A DNA stretch of 23,745 nucleotides from assembly GCA_910577785.1 (NCBI GenBank), contig CAJTNT010000051.1, positions 1 to 23,745 of the forward strand, in the 5' to 3' direction. The position numbers were made by a program, and so were the translations under genes. The notes below the pieces were generated by a model that had not been told where the DNA came from, ran no database searches, and saw nothing but the letters and a program-made list of their open reading frames with translations. Positions 14,736 through 22,276 of this stretch are shown here, one piece after another; the stretch's first letter is position 1; each line of letters opens with the position of its first letter. This stretch comes from an uncultured Lachnospiraceae bacterium. Its GTDB lineage: Bacteria; Bacillota; Clostridia; Lachnospirales; Lachnospiraceae.

Positions 14736-15863
14736 TTACACTTCAATCAATTCATAATCCCGGCTGCCGATGCCGATTTTCTCCGCATGCTCGACGCAGG
14801 ATTTCCAATTGGTATCTGGATGGGCCAGGTGGAAATGGTCATGGCCGTGGCCATCGGCTGCGGCTTCGCTGCCGCCGGATATCACGCTGCCTTCGATCAC
14901 TGGCTGGCGGTTGCAGGCGTCCGCGCAGGCAACGTCCAGCGCCACCGGGTCGAAGGAGGCAAACATCCCGACATTAGGAATGATGGGGATATCGTTTTCC
15001 GCATGGCAGTCGCAGTTCGGCGATACATCGCAGACAATGGAAATATGGAAATGCGGCCGTCCCTGCAAGACAGCCTTGCTGTATTCCGCCATCTTATAAT
15101 TCAGGACGTCATTGGATTTGCCAAAGGTAGGTTCAATGGCGTCTTTGGGACAGACGCCGATGCAGCGGCCGCAGCCTACGCAGTTTTCCTGATTAATAAA
15201 AGCCTTATGGTCAGTAACAGAGGTTCCATTGTGGGCGCAGACTTTGGTACACATTCCGCAGCCGATGCATTTTTCCTGCGAGACATAAGGCTTGCCCTCG
15301 CTGTGCATTTCCATTTTCCCAGCGCGGGAGCCGCAGCCCATGCCAATATTTTTCAGTGCGCCGCCAAAGCCGGCCATCTCATGCCCCTTGAAATGGGTCA
15401 GCGAGATGATCACATCCGCATCCATAATGGCGTGGCCGATCTTGGCTTCCTTGACGTATTCGCCGTCCACTGGCACCAACGCCTCGTCTGTCCCTTTCAG
15501 CCCATCGCCAATGATCACATGGCATCCAGTGGAAAACGGGCTAAATCCATTTTCATAGGCAGTGTCTAAATGGTCGAGCGCATTTTTCCTGCTGCCCACA
15601 TAGAGGGTGTTGCAGTCGGTCAGAAATACCTTCCCGCCCAATTCCTGGATAGCGCTTACAACGGTCTTGGCATAATTCGGCCGCAAAAAAGCCAGGTTGC
15701 CCAGCTCGCCGAAATGGATTTTGACCGCCGCATACTTGTCCGTAAAATCAATGTCTCCTATGCCCGCCGTCAGAATTAGGCGTTTCAGCTTGGCAGGGAT
15801 GTTTTCCGTGAAGGATGTCTTAAAGCTTGTAAAGTATACCTTTGATTTTTCCATATGTTCCAT
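14736..15863 (-). CDS. DUF362 protein with two [4Fe-4S] ferredoxin clusters
   Basis: The 375-residue cytoplasmic protein has a DUF362 region split around a ferredoxin insert. DUF362 sequence includes VKIHFGELGNLAFLRP, ISLTHFKGHEMAGFGGALKNIGMG, and later NVGMFASFDPVALDVACADAC. The insert has Cys 199/202/205/209 and 228/231/234/238, each spaced for one [4Fe-4S] cluster. The first cluster ends CA rather than CP. A His-rich stretch (DGHGHDHFHLAH, 338-349) near the C-terminus could bind metal. The family's reaction is not established; an electron-transfer role is inferred. AAGGAG lies 6 nt before the start at 15863. The gene is monocistronic and convergent with the ABC operon. A -10-like TATACT lies upstream on the minus strand (15945-15950). 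Confidence 0.88.
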   Translation of the reverse strand: MEHMEKSKVYFTSFKTSFTENIPAKLKRLILTAGIGDIDFTDKYAAVKIHFGELGNLAFLRPNYAKTVVSAIQELGGKVFLTDCNTLYVGSRKNALDHLDTAYENGFSPFSTGCHVIIGDGLKGTDEALVPVDGEYVKEAKIGHAIMDADVIISLTHFKGHEMAGFGGALKNIGMGCGSRAGKMEMHSEGKPYVSQEKCIGCGMCTKVCAHNGTSVTDHKAFINQENCVGCGRCIGVCPKDAIEPTFGKSNDVLNYKMAEYSKAVLQGRPHFHISIVCDVSPNCDCHAENDIPIIPNVGMFASFDPVALDVACADACNRQPVIEGSVISGGSEAAADGHGHDHFHLAHPDTNWKSCVEHAEKIGIGSRDYELIEV

Positions 15864-16260
15864 AGGGTTCTCCTTTTAAAGTATTTTGCCGCCAGGAATG
15901 ACTGGGGTGATTCATCACTGCCCTGGCTATTGTGCATATCAATCAGTATAACAGATATCGGGGAAAATTTGGAGAAGTTTTTTCATGTTTTTGTGAATTT
16001 TAGATATGGTAAGTTATTCTGCATGTTCCTAATAATTCCTAAAGTAAATAAGGTTGACATGGAATAGTTGCCGCAGATTCTAGGAAAACTTATTAATATA
16101 CTGGAAATAGAATATCCATCCAGGCAATACATTTGCCAAATTTTAGCAGGAAAGGTCTTGACAAAATGCCGAGGCAATGTAGAATATAATAGGGAAATCA
16201 AAACTTGTTAGGAAGAGAACAGCGCCAGGAGGAATTTATGGGTATGGAAAGGAATTTACT
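15864..16260. other. divergent intergenic region (about 400 bp)
   Basis: This spacer separates the minus-strand DUF362 gene from the plus-strand envelope polymerase. It is clearly AT-rich. It holds a minus-strand -10-like TATACT (15945-15950, no convincing -35), the plus-strand promoter at 16158-16185, and a short 8-codon ORF with a strong ribosome site at 16238-16264. I see no other gene or RNA signature. Confidence 0.6.
16158..16185 (+). promoter_or_regulatory. sigma-A promoter of the envelope polymerase gene
   Basis: A perfect TTGACA (16158-16163) is 16 bp from TAGAAT (16180-16185). A TATAAT at 16185-16190 is also present but would need a 21-bp spacer. Transcription would start near 16192, giving a leader of about 70 nt. 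Confidence 0.7.
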
Positions 16261-16264
16261 ATGA
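16238..16264 (+). other. 8-codon leader ORF overlapping the next start
   Basis: AGGAGG (16227-16232) lies 5 nt before ATG 16238, which encodes MGMERNLL and stops at TGA 16262-16264. The stop overlaps the start of the 784-residue gene as ATGA. The long gene has only the weaker AAAGGA of its own. This is the layout of a translationally coupled leader, but chance is possible. Confidence 0.4.
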
Positions 16265-18615
16265 AAAAAGTAGTTGTCTTTGATACAGCGATTGGTACAA
16301 CAAATCTTGGTGATGAGATTATTTTGCAGTGTCTGGAGGATCAGATGTCGTTTTTTCTGGATCGCTGTTTTATTATGCGTTTTGGCACGCATGTAAAGAA
16401 CCTGCCGAGGGATCGGTACATCAAAGGGAGCCAGAAGCTCCAGTTTGCCTATGATGCGGATTTTAAGCTGATTATGGGGACGAATTTACTGAGCCGTGAT
16501 ATTAAGAAGACCCAGGCGCAATGGCCGATTGGCAGGCTGGACAGCTGGATTTATGATAATTGCATTATGGCGGGCGTTGGCACGACATTGAGCGAGGGCG
16601 AGCTTACACGGTATTCGAAGAAATTATACCAGAGGATTCTGAGGCCGGATTTCTATCATAGCGTAAGGGACGAAGAGAGCAAGCGCCTGCTGGAAGAAGC
16701 CGGGTTCAAGGCCATTAATACGGGGTGCCCGACGCTGTGGAAGATTACGCCGGATTTCTGCAAGCAGATCCCCACGCAGAAGGCGAGCCGCGTGATTTTC
16801 AGTCTCAGCGGATACAAGGTGCAGAGGAACCGTAAGCGTGATGCGGAATTGATACAGATTCTGCGTGATAATTATAAAGAACTGTATTTTTGGGGGCAGA
16901 CAAGCCAGGATGAGCCATATTTGGATACCTTTGAGAATGTGGAAGACATCCAGCGGATCTCTTCCCTGAAAAGATACCAGGAAGTCCTCAATTCTGGCGA
17001 TATCGACTATGTTGGGACACGGCTCCATGGCGGCGTCTATGCCATCCAGCACAAGGTACGCAGCATCATCATTGCTATTGACCACAGGGCTAGGGGGTTC
17101 CGTGACACCAACAACCTCTGTGTCTGTGAACGCGATGAGATTTCAGAAAAGCTGGCCGATATGATTAATGGGGAGATTGTGACAGATATCCACCTGCGGC
17201 AGGATGATATTGACCGCTGGAAAGCGCAGTTCAACCAGGAGTATCCCAAGGTTTTGCGGAAGACCCATAAGGATCTGCTGTGGGTAAAGGCGGAGGGCCT
17301 GCCGTTCCGTATAAAGCGCAGGGCACAGCGTTTCCTGGGGGGGCTGAAAAAACGTTTTCGCAGTTTTGCGAAAAAGAGGGGGAAAAAATGCAAGAAAATG
17401 TTTCGCTCGCGCTTTCTCAAAGGGAAGAAAAAAGGCCAGAGGTTTGTGCGCAAGGTGAAACGGGCGGTGTTTCAATTCTATATCCAGCATTTTTATAGGA
17501 ATACCATGAGGAAAAACCCCATTGAGAAGGGAAAGGTGATGTTTTTTACCTTCCAGGGCGACTATACCTGCAACCCCAAATACATCGGCGAGGAGATACG
17601 CAAAAGGAAACTCCCCTGGCGCCAGGTGTGGGTGACGTTAAAGGATCCGCAGGAAGTGGCCGGAACCTTCCCGGAGGGCGTCAAGCTGGTGAGGTTCAAC
17701 ACCAAGGAGTATTATAACGAACTGAGCAGGGCGCAGGTGTGGGTGGACAATGCCTTTAATTTCCCCAAGGGTGTGGTGGAGAAGAAGGAAGGGCAGGTCT
17801 ATCTTCAGACCATGCATGGCTCCCTGGGGCTGAAGAAGATAGGGCCCGATGTGGTGCATGATGAGAAACGGAATGAAAAGGGGCGTTTATGCGGCGCTTT
17901 GACGGATATCTGCATTTCTAACAGCAGCTTTGAGACGATGGTGTACCGAACCTCTTTTTGGGATAAGAGCAGCATTGAGGTATTGGGGCATGCGAGAAAT
18001 GACATTTTCTTCTTGAAGGACAAAGAAATTGCCAGGATCAAGCAGAAGGTATGCCAATATTTTGAAGTGGGGACGGACGTCCATCTGGCATTATATGCCC
18101 CGACGTTCCGCAAGGACGCCGAAGCAGTGGAGTTTGAAGCGATTGATTTTGAAAAGCTGAAGGAAGCGCTGGAGGAGCGGTTTGGCGGCCAGTGGCGGAT
18201 CCTCAACCGTGCGCACCATTCCAGCCTGAAGACAGCCGTGGCCAGTACCCTGCCCTATGTGCTGGACGCCAACAATTATCCGGATATCCAGGAACTGATG
18301 ATGGCAATTGATCTGGGGATTACGGATTATTCGAGCTGGATCTGTGATTATGTGCTGCGGTACAAGCCCGGATTTCTGTATACGCCGGATATCGAAAATT
18401 ACAAAGACAACCGGGGCTTCTATTATCCGCTGCAGGAGACGCCGTTCCCTATCTGCAGCAGCAATGCTGAACTGGCGGATAAAATACGCAGCTTTGACTT
18501 GGAGCAGTACCAGAAGGCAACGGAGAAGTTTTTGGCCGCAAGAGGGTGCGTGGATGACGGGCATGCATCAGAGAAGATTGTGGACATGATGCAGAAGCTG
18601 GTAGAAAAGGGGTAA
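16261..18615 (+). CDS. polysaccharide pyruvyl transferase fused to CDP-glycerol glycerophosphotransferase
   Basis: The 784-residue protein joins two envelope-polymer enzymes. Residues 1-340 resemble the polysaccharide pyruvyl transferase family, with NLGDEIIL near the start and VGTRLHGGVYAIQ near 245. Residues about 410-784 resemble CDP-glycerol glycerophosphotransferase (TagB/TagF type), with TMHGS (517-521, H519), GHARND (576-581), YAPTFR and TDYSSW (688-693). Usual forms are TWHG and GxPRND, so both motifs are slightly changed. Between them lies a linker (350-401) with 27 Lys/Arg in 52 residues and no acidic residue. The expected role is adding pyruvyl and glycerophosphate groups to, or polymerising, a teichoic-acid-like surface glycopolymer at the inner membrane face. 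Substrates are inferred. It has its own promoter and is convergent with a glycosyltransferase gene. Confidence 0.86.
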   Translation: MKKVVVFDTAIGTTNLGDEIILQCLEDQMSFFLDRCFIMRFGTHVKNLPRDRYIKGSQKLQFAYDADFKLIMGTNLLSRDIKKTQAQWPIGRLDSWIYDNCIMAGVGTTLSEGELTRYSKKLYQRILRPDFYHSVRDEESKRLLEEAGFKAINTGCPTLWKITPDFCKQIPTQKASRVIFSLSGYKVQRNRKRDAELIQILRDNYKELYFWGQTSQDEPYLDTFENVEDIQRISSLKRYQEVLNSGDIDYVGTRLHGGVYAIQHKVRSIIIAIDHRARGFRDTNNLCVCERDEISEKLADMINGEIVTDIHLRQDDIDRWKAQFNQEYPKVLRKTHKDLLWVKAEGLPFRIKRRAQRFLGGLKKRFRSFAKKRGKKCKKMFRSRFLKGKKKGQRFVRKVKRAVFQFYIQHFYRNTMRKNPIEKGKVMFFTFQGDYTCNPKYIGEEIRKRKLPWRQVWVTLKDPQEVAGTFPEGVKLVRFNTKEYYNELSRAQVWVDNAFNFPKGVVEKKEGQVYLQTMHGSLGLKKIGPDVVHDEKRNEKGRLCGALTDICISNSSFETMVYRTSFWDKSSIEVLGHARNDIFFLKDKEIARIKQKVCQYFEVGTDVHLALYAPTFRKDAEAVEFEAIDFEKLKEALEERFGGQWRILNRAHHSSLKTAVASTLPYVLDANNYPDIQELMMAIDLGITDYSSWICDYVLRYKPGFLYTPDIENYKDNRGFYYPLQETPFPICSSNAELADKIRSFDLEQYQKATEKFLAARGCVDDGHASEKIVDMMQKLVEKG

Positions 18616-18618
18616 ATG

Positions 18619-18641
18619 GAATGCGCTCCTGCAGCGCATTC
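18619..18641. repeat. 9-bp palindrome after the fusion gene
   Basis: gaatgcgct (18619-18627) pairs with agcgcattc (18633-18641) around a 5-nt loop, 4 nt after the stop codon. No T-run follows on either side, so it is not a standard terminator. Its 14-mer gaatgcgctcctgc recurs with one change at 18760-18773 and at 23199-23212. Confidence 0.6.
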
Positions 18642-18720
18642 TCAGGCCGTGGATCGTGGCGGTAAGCTGCCTCAGAATGGGGTACGGTCCATGGTATGGG
18701 GAGTGGGAGATGGCGTTACG

Positions 18721-18779
18721 GCCGCTGCGGAAGGTTCGTTTTCCTGTCGTTTCTAACAGGAATGCGCTCCCGCAGCGGC
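18721..18779. repeat. nested inverted repeat between convergent genes
   Basis: The outer arms gccgctgcgg (18721-18730) and ccgcagcggc (18770-18779) are perfect 10-bp inverted repeats. Inside, ttcctgt (18741-18747) and acaggaa (18756-18762) form a second 7-bp stem. The element lies 27 bp past the end of the minus-strand glycosyltransferase gene. It may end or protect both convergent transcripts, or be a dispersed palindromic repeat. Confidence 0.6.
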
Positions 18780-18806
18780 TTATATGCCCATCCTCCCTAA
18801 AGCTCA

Positions 18807-20129
18807 TCAGGAAATCAGATTATGGATTTTCAGCGCCGCTTTGACCAGTTTTTTCTCCAGCAAGGCTTTCTGATCCTGTATTTTCTCATTTTTCTGCTGC
18901 AAGGCTTCTTTTTGCTGTTGTATTTTTTCATTTTTCTGCTGCAGGGCTTCTTTCTGGCGCTGTATTTTTTCTTTCTGCAAATTAATCTTGTCCCGCCGTT
19001 CCAGGAGTTTTTGCTTCATCTGTTCTTTCTCAAGCTTTTGGCTCTCAACTTTTTCTTTCAGCCTGGAATTCCGCTGGTTTGATTTTTCCAGTTTGCCTTT
19101 TGTGCGCAGGAATTTATCCATATTCTGCAGGTTCTTTTTCTGATAATAGGCATAGCGCCGGAAAATAAATTCATCTGCTTCACAGGACAGGAGATCCAAG
19201 AGCTCATTAGCGCTTTTTGCAGAGAACATCAGGCTGCTATCTTCTTTCTTGATTTCCAAAGCCGGCAAGGCCTTGTCCTGAAAATATTGATAGAAAATCT
19301 TATACTCGCCATAATCCTCAAACATAGTAAAAAAGAACGAGAATGTGCCAAATGCTTTGTTGAGGAAGCTTTGCTGGATGGCAGGGTTCTCCCAGTATCC
19401 TGATTCCTGCAGGAAATGCCGAACTTCCAGATAGGCATGTAAGATATTTTCCATAACATGCAGCGCATTGCCCGACAGGCTGCCTTCGTTTCGGTACTGA
19501 TAAAAGACCGTTACTTCGTCTGTGACAGTGATTTTTTCTGCCAGAACAAGGGATGCCATGACAAAAGATACGTCATTTGCCTGTTTTGACGATGAAAACT
19601 GGAGGTTATGTTTCTGTATAAATGATTTTTTGTATAATTTATTCCAGGCGCAGTTTTTCCCAAAATTAAAGATATATTGCGGGATATCGTGGACATTGAA
19701 CGGCCGTTTTTCTGGGATCATGTTCCAGTTGAGGTAGCAGCGTTCCCGGACAATCCCTGTCTGCACGTCTTCTTTGGTGGCGTTCCCTACGCAGATATCG
19801 GCGTCCGTTTCTATAATCTCACGGTAGAGGGACTCCAGCGCGTCCTCTGCGAAATAATCATCGGAATCCCAGAAGATAGCATAGTCTCCCTGTGCAGCCG
19901 CAAGACCATTGTTCCTTGCCACACCGGCGTAGAGGTTCTGTTGCTGCAGGATGGTAATGCGCGGATCCTTCTGCTGATAGCTGTGGAGTATTTCAGGCGT
20001 GGAATCAGTAGAACCATCGTCAACAAGGATGACTTCAATATCTTCCAAGGACTGGCCAAGGATACTGTCCAGGCAGCGCCCGATATATTTTTCCTGGTTG
20101 TAAACAGGTACAATAACTGATATTTTCAT
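18807..20129 (-). CDS. family-2 glycosyltransferase with coiled-coil repeat tail
   Basis: The 440-residue protein starts with a GT-A domain (1-about 230): MKISVIVPVYNQEKYI, VDDGSTD (36-42) and the metal-binding WDSDD (87-91, DxD as D88/D90). It should transfer a sugar from a nucleotide donor to a cell-surface glycan at the cytoplasmic face. Residues about 330-430 form a long charged coiled coil with 14-residue units, IQRQKEALQQKNEK (389-402) and IQQQKEALQQKNEK (403-416), then a partial third. The tail may mediate oligomerisation or partner binding. AAGGAG precedes ATG 20129 by 10 nt, and a strong promoter lies at 20330-20358. It converges on the pyruvyl transferase/glycerophosphotransferase fusion, which suggests a shared polymer pathway. 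Acceptor and donor are unknown. Confidence 0.88.
   Translation of the reverse strand: MKISVIVPVYNQEKYIGRCLDSILGQSLEDIEVILVDDGSTDSTPEILHSYQQKDPRITILQQQNLYAGVARNNGLAAAQGDYAIFWDSDDYFAEDALESLYREIIETDADICVGNATKEDVQTGIVRERCYLNWNMIPEKRPFNVHDIPQYIFNFGKNCAWNKLYKKSFIQKHNLQFSSSKQANDVSFVMASLVLAEKITVTDEVTVFYQYRNEGSLSGNALHVMENILHAYLEVRHFLQESGYWENPAIQQSFLNKAFGTFSFFFTMFEDYGEYKIFYQYFQDKALPALEIKKEDSSLMFSAKSANELLDLLSCEADEFIFRRYAYYQKKNLQNMDKFLRTKGKLEKSNQRNSRLKEKVESQKLEKEQMKQKLLERRDKINLQKEKIQRQKEALQQKNEKIQQQKEALQQKNEKIQDQKALLEKKLVKAALKIHNLIS
18849..18965 (-). repeat. 42-bp tandem repeat in the glycosyltransferase coiled coil
   Basis: Two 42-bp units (18924-18965 and 18882-18923) and a partial third (18849-18881) encode the 14-residue coiled-coil repeats. 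Twice seven residues fits two heptads, so loss or gain of a unit would keep the coil in register. Confidence 0.85.
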
Positions 20130-20329
20130 TCTCTAATCGCTCCTTTTCCGTAATGGGCTGACGCTCCCCTGTGGGCATGGCGTTCGTACACACTAGATAG
20201 CATATGCATTTTTCTGGTAATTATTTTGGGGCATGCCGGTTTTATGGTTTTTTGGAAGGTTAGGAACTGTGGCGTTACAATGCGCCGTTCCGTGTATTCC
20301 TGTCCATAGGTGCTAACTCTGTGCCATTT

Positions 20330-20358
20330 ATTGTAACGGATAATCATGGCCTTGTCAA
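20330..20358 (-). promoter_or_regulatory. sigma-A promoter of the glycosyltransferase gene
   Basis: On the minus strand, TTGACA (20358-20353) and TACAAT (20335-20330) are 17 bp apart. Transcription would start near 20323 and leave a leader of about 190 nt. Confidence 0.78.
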
Positions 20359-20375
20359 TTTTTGGGAAGCGGGAG

Positions 20376-20404
20376 TTGACAGGCTGGCAGGGGAAGTATA
20401 TGAT
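20376..20404 (+). promoter_or_regulatory. sigma-A promoter of the DUF4190-like gene
   Basis: TTGACA (20376-20381) and TATGAT (20399-20404) are 17 bp apart, about 44 bp before the start codon. It is back-to-back with the minus-strand promoter at 20330-20358, with 17 bp between the two -35 boxes. Confidence 0.82.
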
Positions 20405-20447
20405 AATATTATGCAGTAGGCGTTTGTCTTAGGTAGGAGGTGTATGT

Positions 20448-20882
20448 ATGGATTATGGGCCAGGCAGGTCTTATATAGAAATGCGTTCTGCCGGGATGGC
20501 AGTAGCTTCCCTGGTAATGGGAATTCTGGGGATTGCATTGAGCTGCTGTATTTACCCGGCATTTATCTTTGGGTCGCTGGCAGTCATCTTTGCGCTGCTT
20601 TCCAAGGGTGGGGAGATGAAGACGGGGGGCTATGGGAAGATAGGGCTGATTCTGGGGGTTCTTGCCCTCATTTTCGGCGTCCTGTTCCTGCTCTACGGGA
20701 TTCTTACTATCTATGTTCAGTTTGGCGGGATAGAGGGGTATATGGAGTACTTGAATGAAGTCCTTCAGCAATTAGGGAGTCCGGATGCTTCGGCTCCTTA
20801 TTCAGAGCCTTATCCGAATCCTTATTCCAACCCATATTCGAATCCGAATGTGGATCCGTATTCTTTTTTTGAAGGGTTCTGA
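20448..20882 (+). CDS. small DUF4190-like membrane protein with PYSNP tail
   Basis: The 144-residue protein has two hydrophobic stretches (about 15-52 and 63-92) arranged like DUF4190 proteins: SAGMAVASLVMGILGIA, then GKIGLILGVLALIFGVLF. The function of that family is unknown. The C-terminal tail (about 112-144) is rich in Pro, Tyr, Ser and Asn, with short repeats of NPYS, and is probably disordered. GGAGG lies 7 nt before ATG 20448. It has its own promoter and ends at a hairpin shared with the convergent regulator gene. Confidence 0.7.
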   Translation: MDYGPGRSYIEMRSAGMAVASLVMGILGIALSCCIYPAFIFGSLAVIFALLSKGGEMKTGGYGKIGLILGVLALIFGVLFLLYGILTIYVQFGGIEGYMEYLNEVLQQLGSPDASAPYSEPYPNPYSNPYSNPNVDPYSFFEGF

Positions 20883-20915
20883 GAGGTATCCCATGGAGGG
20901 GGCGTATTGCAAGCG

Positions 20916-20945
20916 ATAGGCCAGTACACGAGTGCGCTGGCCTAT
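20916..20945. terminator. hairpin between convergent genes
   Basis: ataggccag (20916-20924) pairs with ctggcctat (20937-20945) around a 12-nt loop. It lies between the DUF4190-like gene and the minus-strand regulator, whose stop codon it touches. The T-tract is poor (ttacattt) on the plus strand, so terminator strength is uncertain. Confidence 0.5.
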
Positions 20946-21274
20946 TACATTTCTAACAGCTTTTTTACGGCATTTTGCATATCAGGGAAAATACGGTAAT
21001 GCTGGATCAGTTCCCGTTCTTCTTCAGATAGGATTAGTTTTTCATTGGAATCCCGATAGCCAAAGGTACCTAAGATGTCATCAATGTGGTATATTTCGCA
21101 GAGTAGCAGCAGGGTATCGGCATCAGGCTGTGTCTGGCCGCTTTCCCAGCCATAGATAGTCTTTGAGGCTACAGAGAGATTGTGGCTTTCTAGTTTTAAG
21201 ACGATATCATCCACAGAGTAATGGTTCAGTTTTCGGTATGCTTTCAGCATGCAGGCAATATTTGGGTTTTTCAT
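20945..21274 (-). CDS. XRE-family helix-turn-helix regulator
   Basis: The 109-residue protein has a Cro/C1-type helix-turn-helix at about 8-65, with SVDDIVLKLE, SVASKTIYGWESGQTQPDADTL and LLLLCEIYHI matching the five-helix pattern. Its C-terminal LSEEERELIQHYRIFPD resembles the linker of many phage-type and housekeeping XRE proteins. A site (GAGGTGA) precedes ATG 21274, and a good promoter lies at 21292-21320 with a leader of only about 10 nt. It is divergent from the secreted-protein pair and convergent with the DUF4190-like gene. Target unknown; autoregulation of the adjacent promoter is a reasonable guess. Confidence 0.87.
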   Translation of the reverse strand: MKNPNIACMLKAYRKLNHYSVDDIVLKLESHNLSVASKTIYGWESGQTQPDADTLLLLCEIYHIDDILGTFGYRDSNEKLILSEEERELIQHYRIFPDMQNAVKKLLEM

Positions 21275-21291
21275 TGTCTCACCTCTGTTTC

Positions 21292-21320
21292 ATCATATCT
21301 TACAGTAAAATTAGCGTCAA
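21292..21320 (-). promoter_or_regulatory. sigma-A promoter of the XRE regulator
   Basis: On the minus strand, TTGACG (21320-21315) and TATGAT (21297-21292) are 17 bp apart and end about 17 bp before the start codon. Confidence 0.75.
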
Positions 21321-21542
21321 TCCATTCGGAAGAATTCCCGGAAATCAAGAAAACAATAAGCCTGGTTGCTTTTTATCAGCGAAGCAATGGCAAAAATCGC
21401 ATGATAGGACGGATCTTTTCAAAGTATTGACTATAAAAAGGAGAAATAAAAAAAATCAGGGTGCAACATTTTGGGAATCTATGGTATCTATAGGGATGGT
21501 GAGGGAAGGAAACTTGTATGGATGAGAGAAAGGAGAGAAAGG

Positions 21543-22253
21543 ATGGTAAGAGCAGCAAAAAGGGAAAGAGGCAAAAAGGTATTGGCGCTGGCAATGGCGC
21601 TTCTGTGCATGGCAGGCAGCATAGCGGCCCAGGGGGAGACGGCGGACGCGAAGCCAACGCTTCCCGTTGAGCAGTGCAGAATTTCAAAAGACAAACTGAC
21701 CATGTATCCGAACATGACGGAGCAGCTGAAGGTATTGGACGCAGGCGCAAAGGTGAAGTGGACTTCTACAGACAGCCGGATTGTCTCTGTTTTGGGAAGC
21801 AGGGGGAAGAACCAGCAGATTGTGACTGTGCGGACGAAAGGCAGGACAGGTACCTGCAGGATTAAGGCAAAGGCTGCAGGGAAGACATATAGCTGCAAGG
21901 TAACCGTGAAGAGTGACCGCAAGGTTTCCAGGGTGAAGCTGGTTAAGGCAGTGAAGAAGTCCAAGAATATTGTGGTTAAGGTAAAGATCCTCAACCGAAG
22001 TGGAAAGAATTATTGGTACGGACACCCTTACACCGTGGAAAAATTTGTAAATGGCGCATGGAAGAAAGTCGCTCCTTCCGATGATATTAAATTTACGGCA
22101 GAGGTAATTAAGGTACGGGCGCATTCCAGCATGGATACAAATTATGTCATTGCCTCAGGGGAAGAAAAGAAGGCGTTTACCAAAGGGCTTTACCGCCTGT
22201 CAGTGGATGTTGTCGGTATCAAAAAAGCAACTTATGCATTATTCTCATTGTAA
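21543..22253 (+). CDS. secreted basic protein with bacterial Ig-like domains
   Basis: The 236-residue protein begins with a basic N-terminus and signal peptide (KKVLALAMALLCMAGSIAAQ), with cleavage probably near residue 30. A Big_2-type Ig-like fold follows (about 43-122): CRISKDKLTMYPNMTEQL, KWTSTDSRIVSV and GTCRIKAKAAGKTYSCKVTV. The C-terminal domain (about 135-236: NYWYGHPYTVEKFVNGAWKK and GLYRLSVDV) resembles another Ig-like family seen in Firmicutes surface proteins. The mature part has roughly 43 Lys/Arg against 16 Asp/Glu. ATG 21543 is chosen because AAAGGAG lies 7 nt upstream; the frame is open further back to 21471. No sortase motif is seen. It lies 23 nt before an oppositely charged secreted protein. 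Function unknown. Confidence 0.75.
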   Translation: MVRAAKRERGKKVLALAMALLCMAGSIAAQGETADAKPTLPVEQCRISKDKLTMYPNMTEQLKVLDAGAKVKWTSTDSRIVSVLGSRGKNQQIVTVRTKGRTGTCRIKAKAAGKTYSCKVTVKSDRKVSRVKLVKAVKKSKNIVVKVKILNRSGKNYWYGHPYTVEKFVNGAWKKVAPSDDIKFTAEVIKVRAHSSMDTNYVIASGEEKKAFTKGLYRLSVDVVGIKKATYALFSL

Positions 22254-22276
22254 GAAGAGAGGAAGGAGGCTATGAG

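Larger units (their letters stand above)
20130..20447. other. divergent intergenic region (about 320 bp)
   Basis: It carries back-to-back promoters for the minus-strand glycosyltransferase (20330-20358) and the plus-strand DUF4190-like gene (20376-20404). The glycosyltransferase leader is about 190 nt and contains a bulged hairpin: ggaac (20263-20267) and ggcg pair with cgcc and gttcc (20287-20291). No gene is seen. Confidence 0.6.

Noticed and set aside
16054..16082. TTGACA at 16054-16059 as a promoter
   Set aside because: No acceptable -10 at 16-18 bp; the TTGACA at 16158 is much better placed.
17280..17498. Plus-strand frame in another register across the basic linker, raising the idea of a frameshifted two-gene boundary
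   Set aside because: The 784-codon frame is continuous with family motifs on both sides and no internal ribosome site is evident, so a true fusion is favoured.
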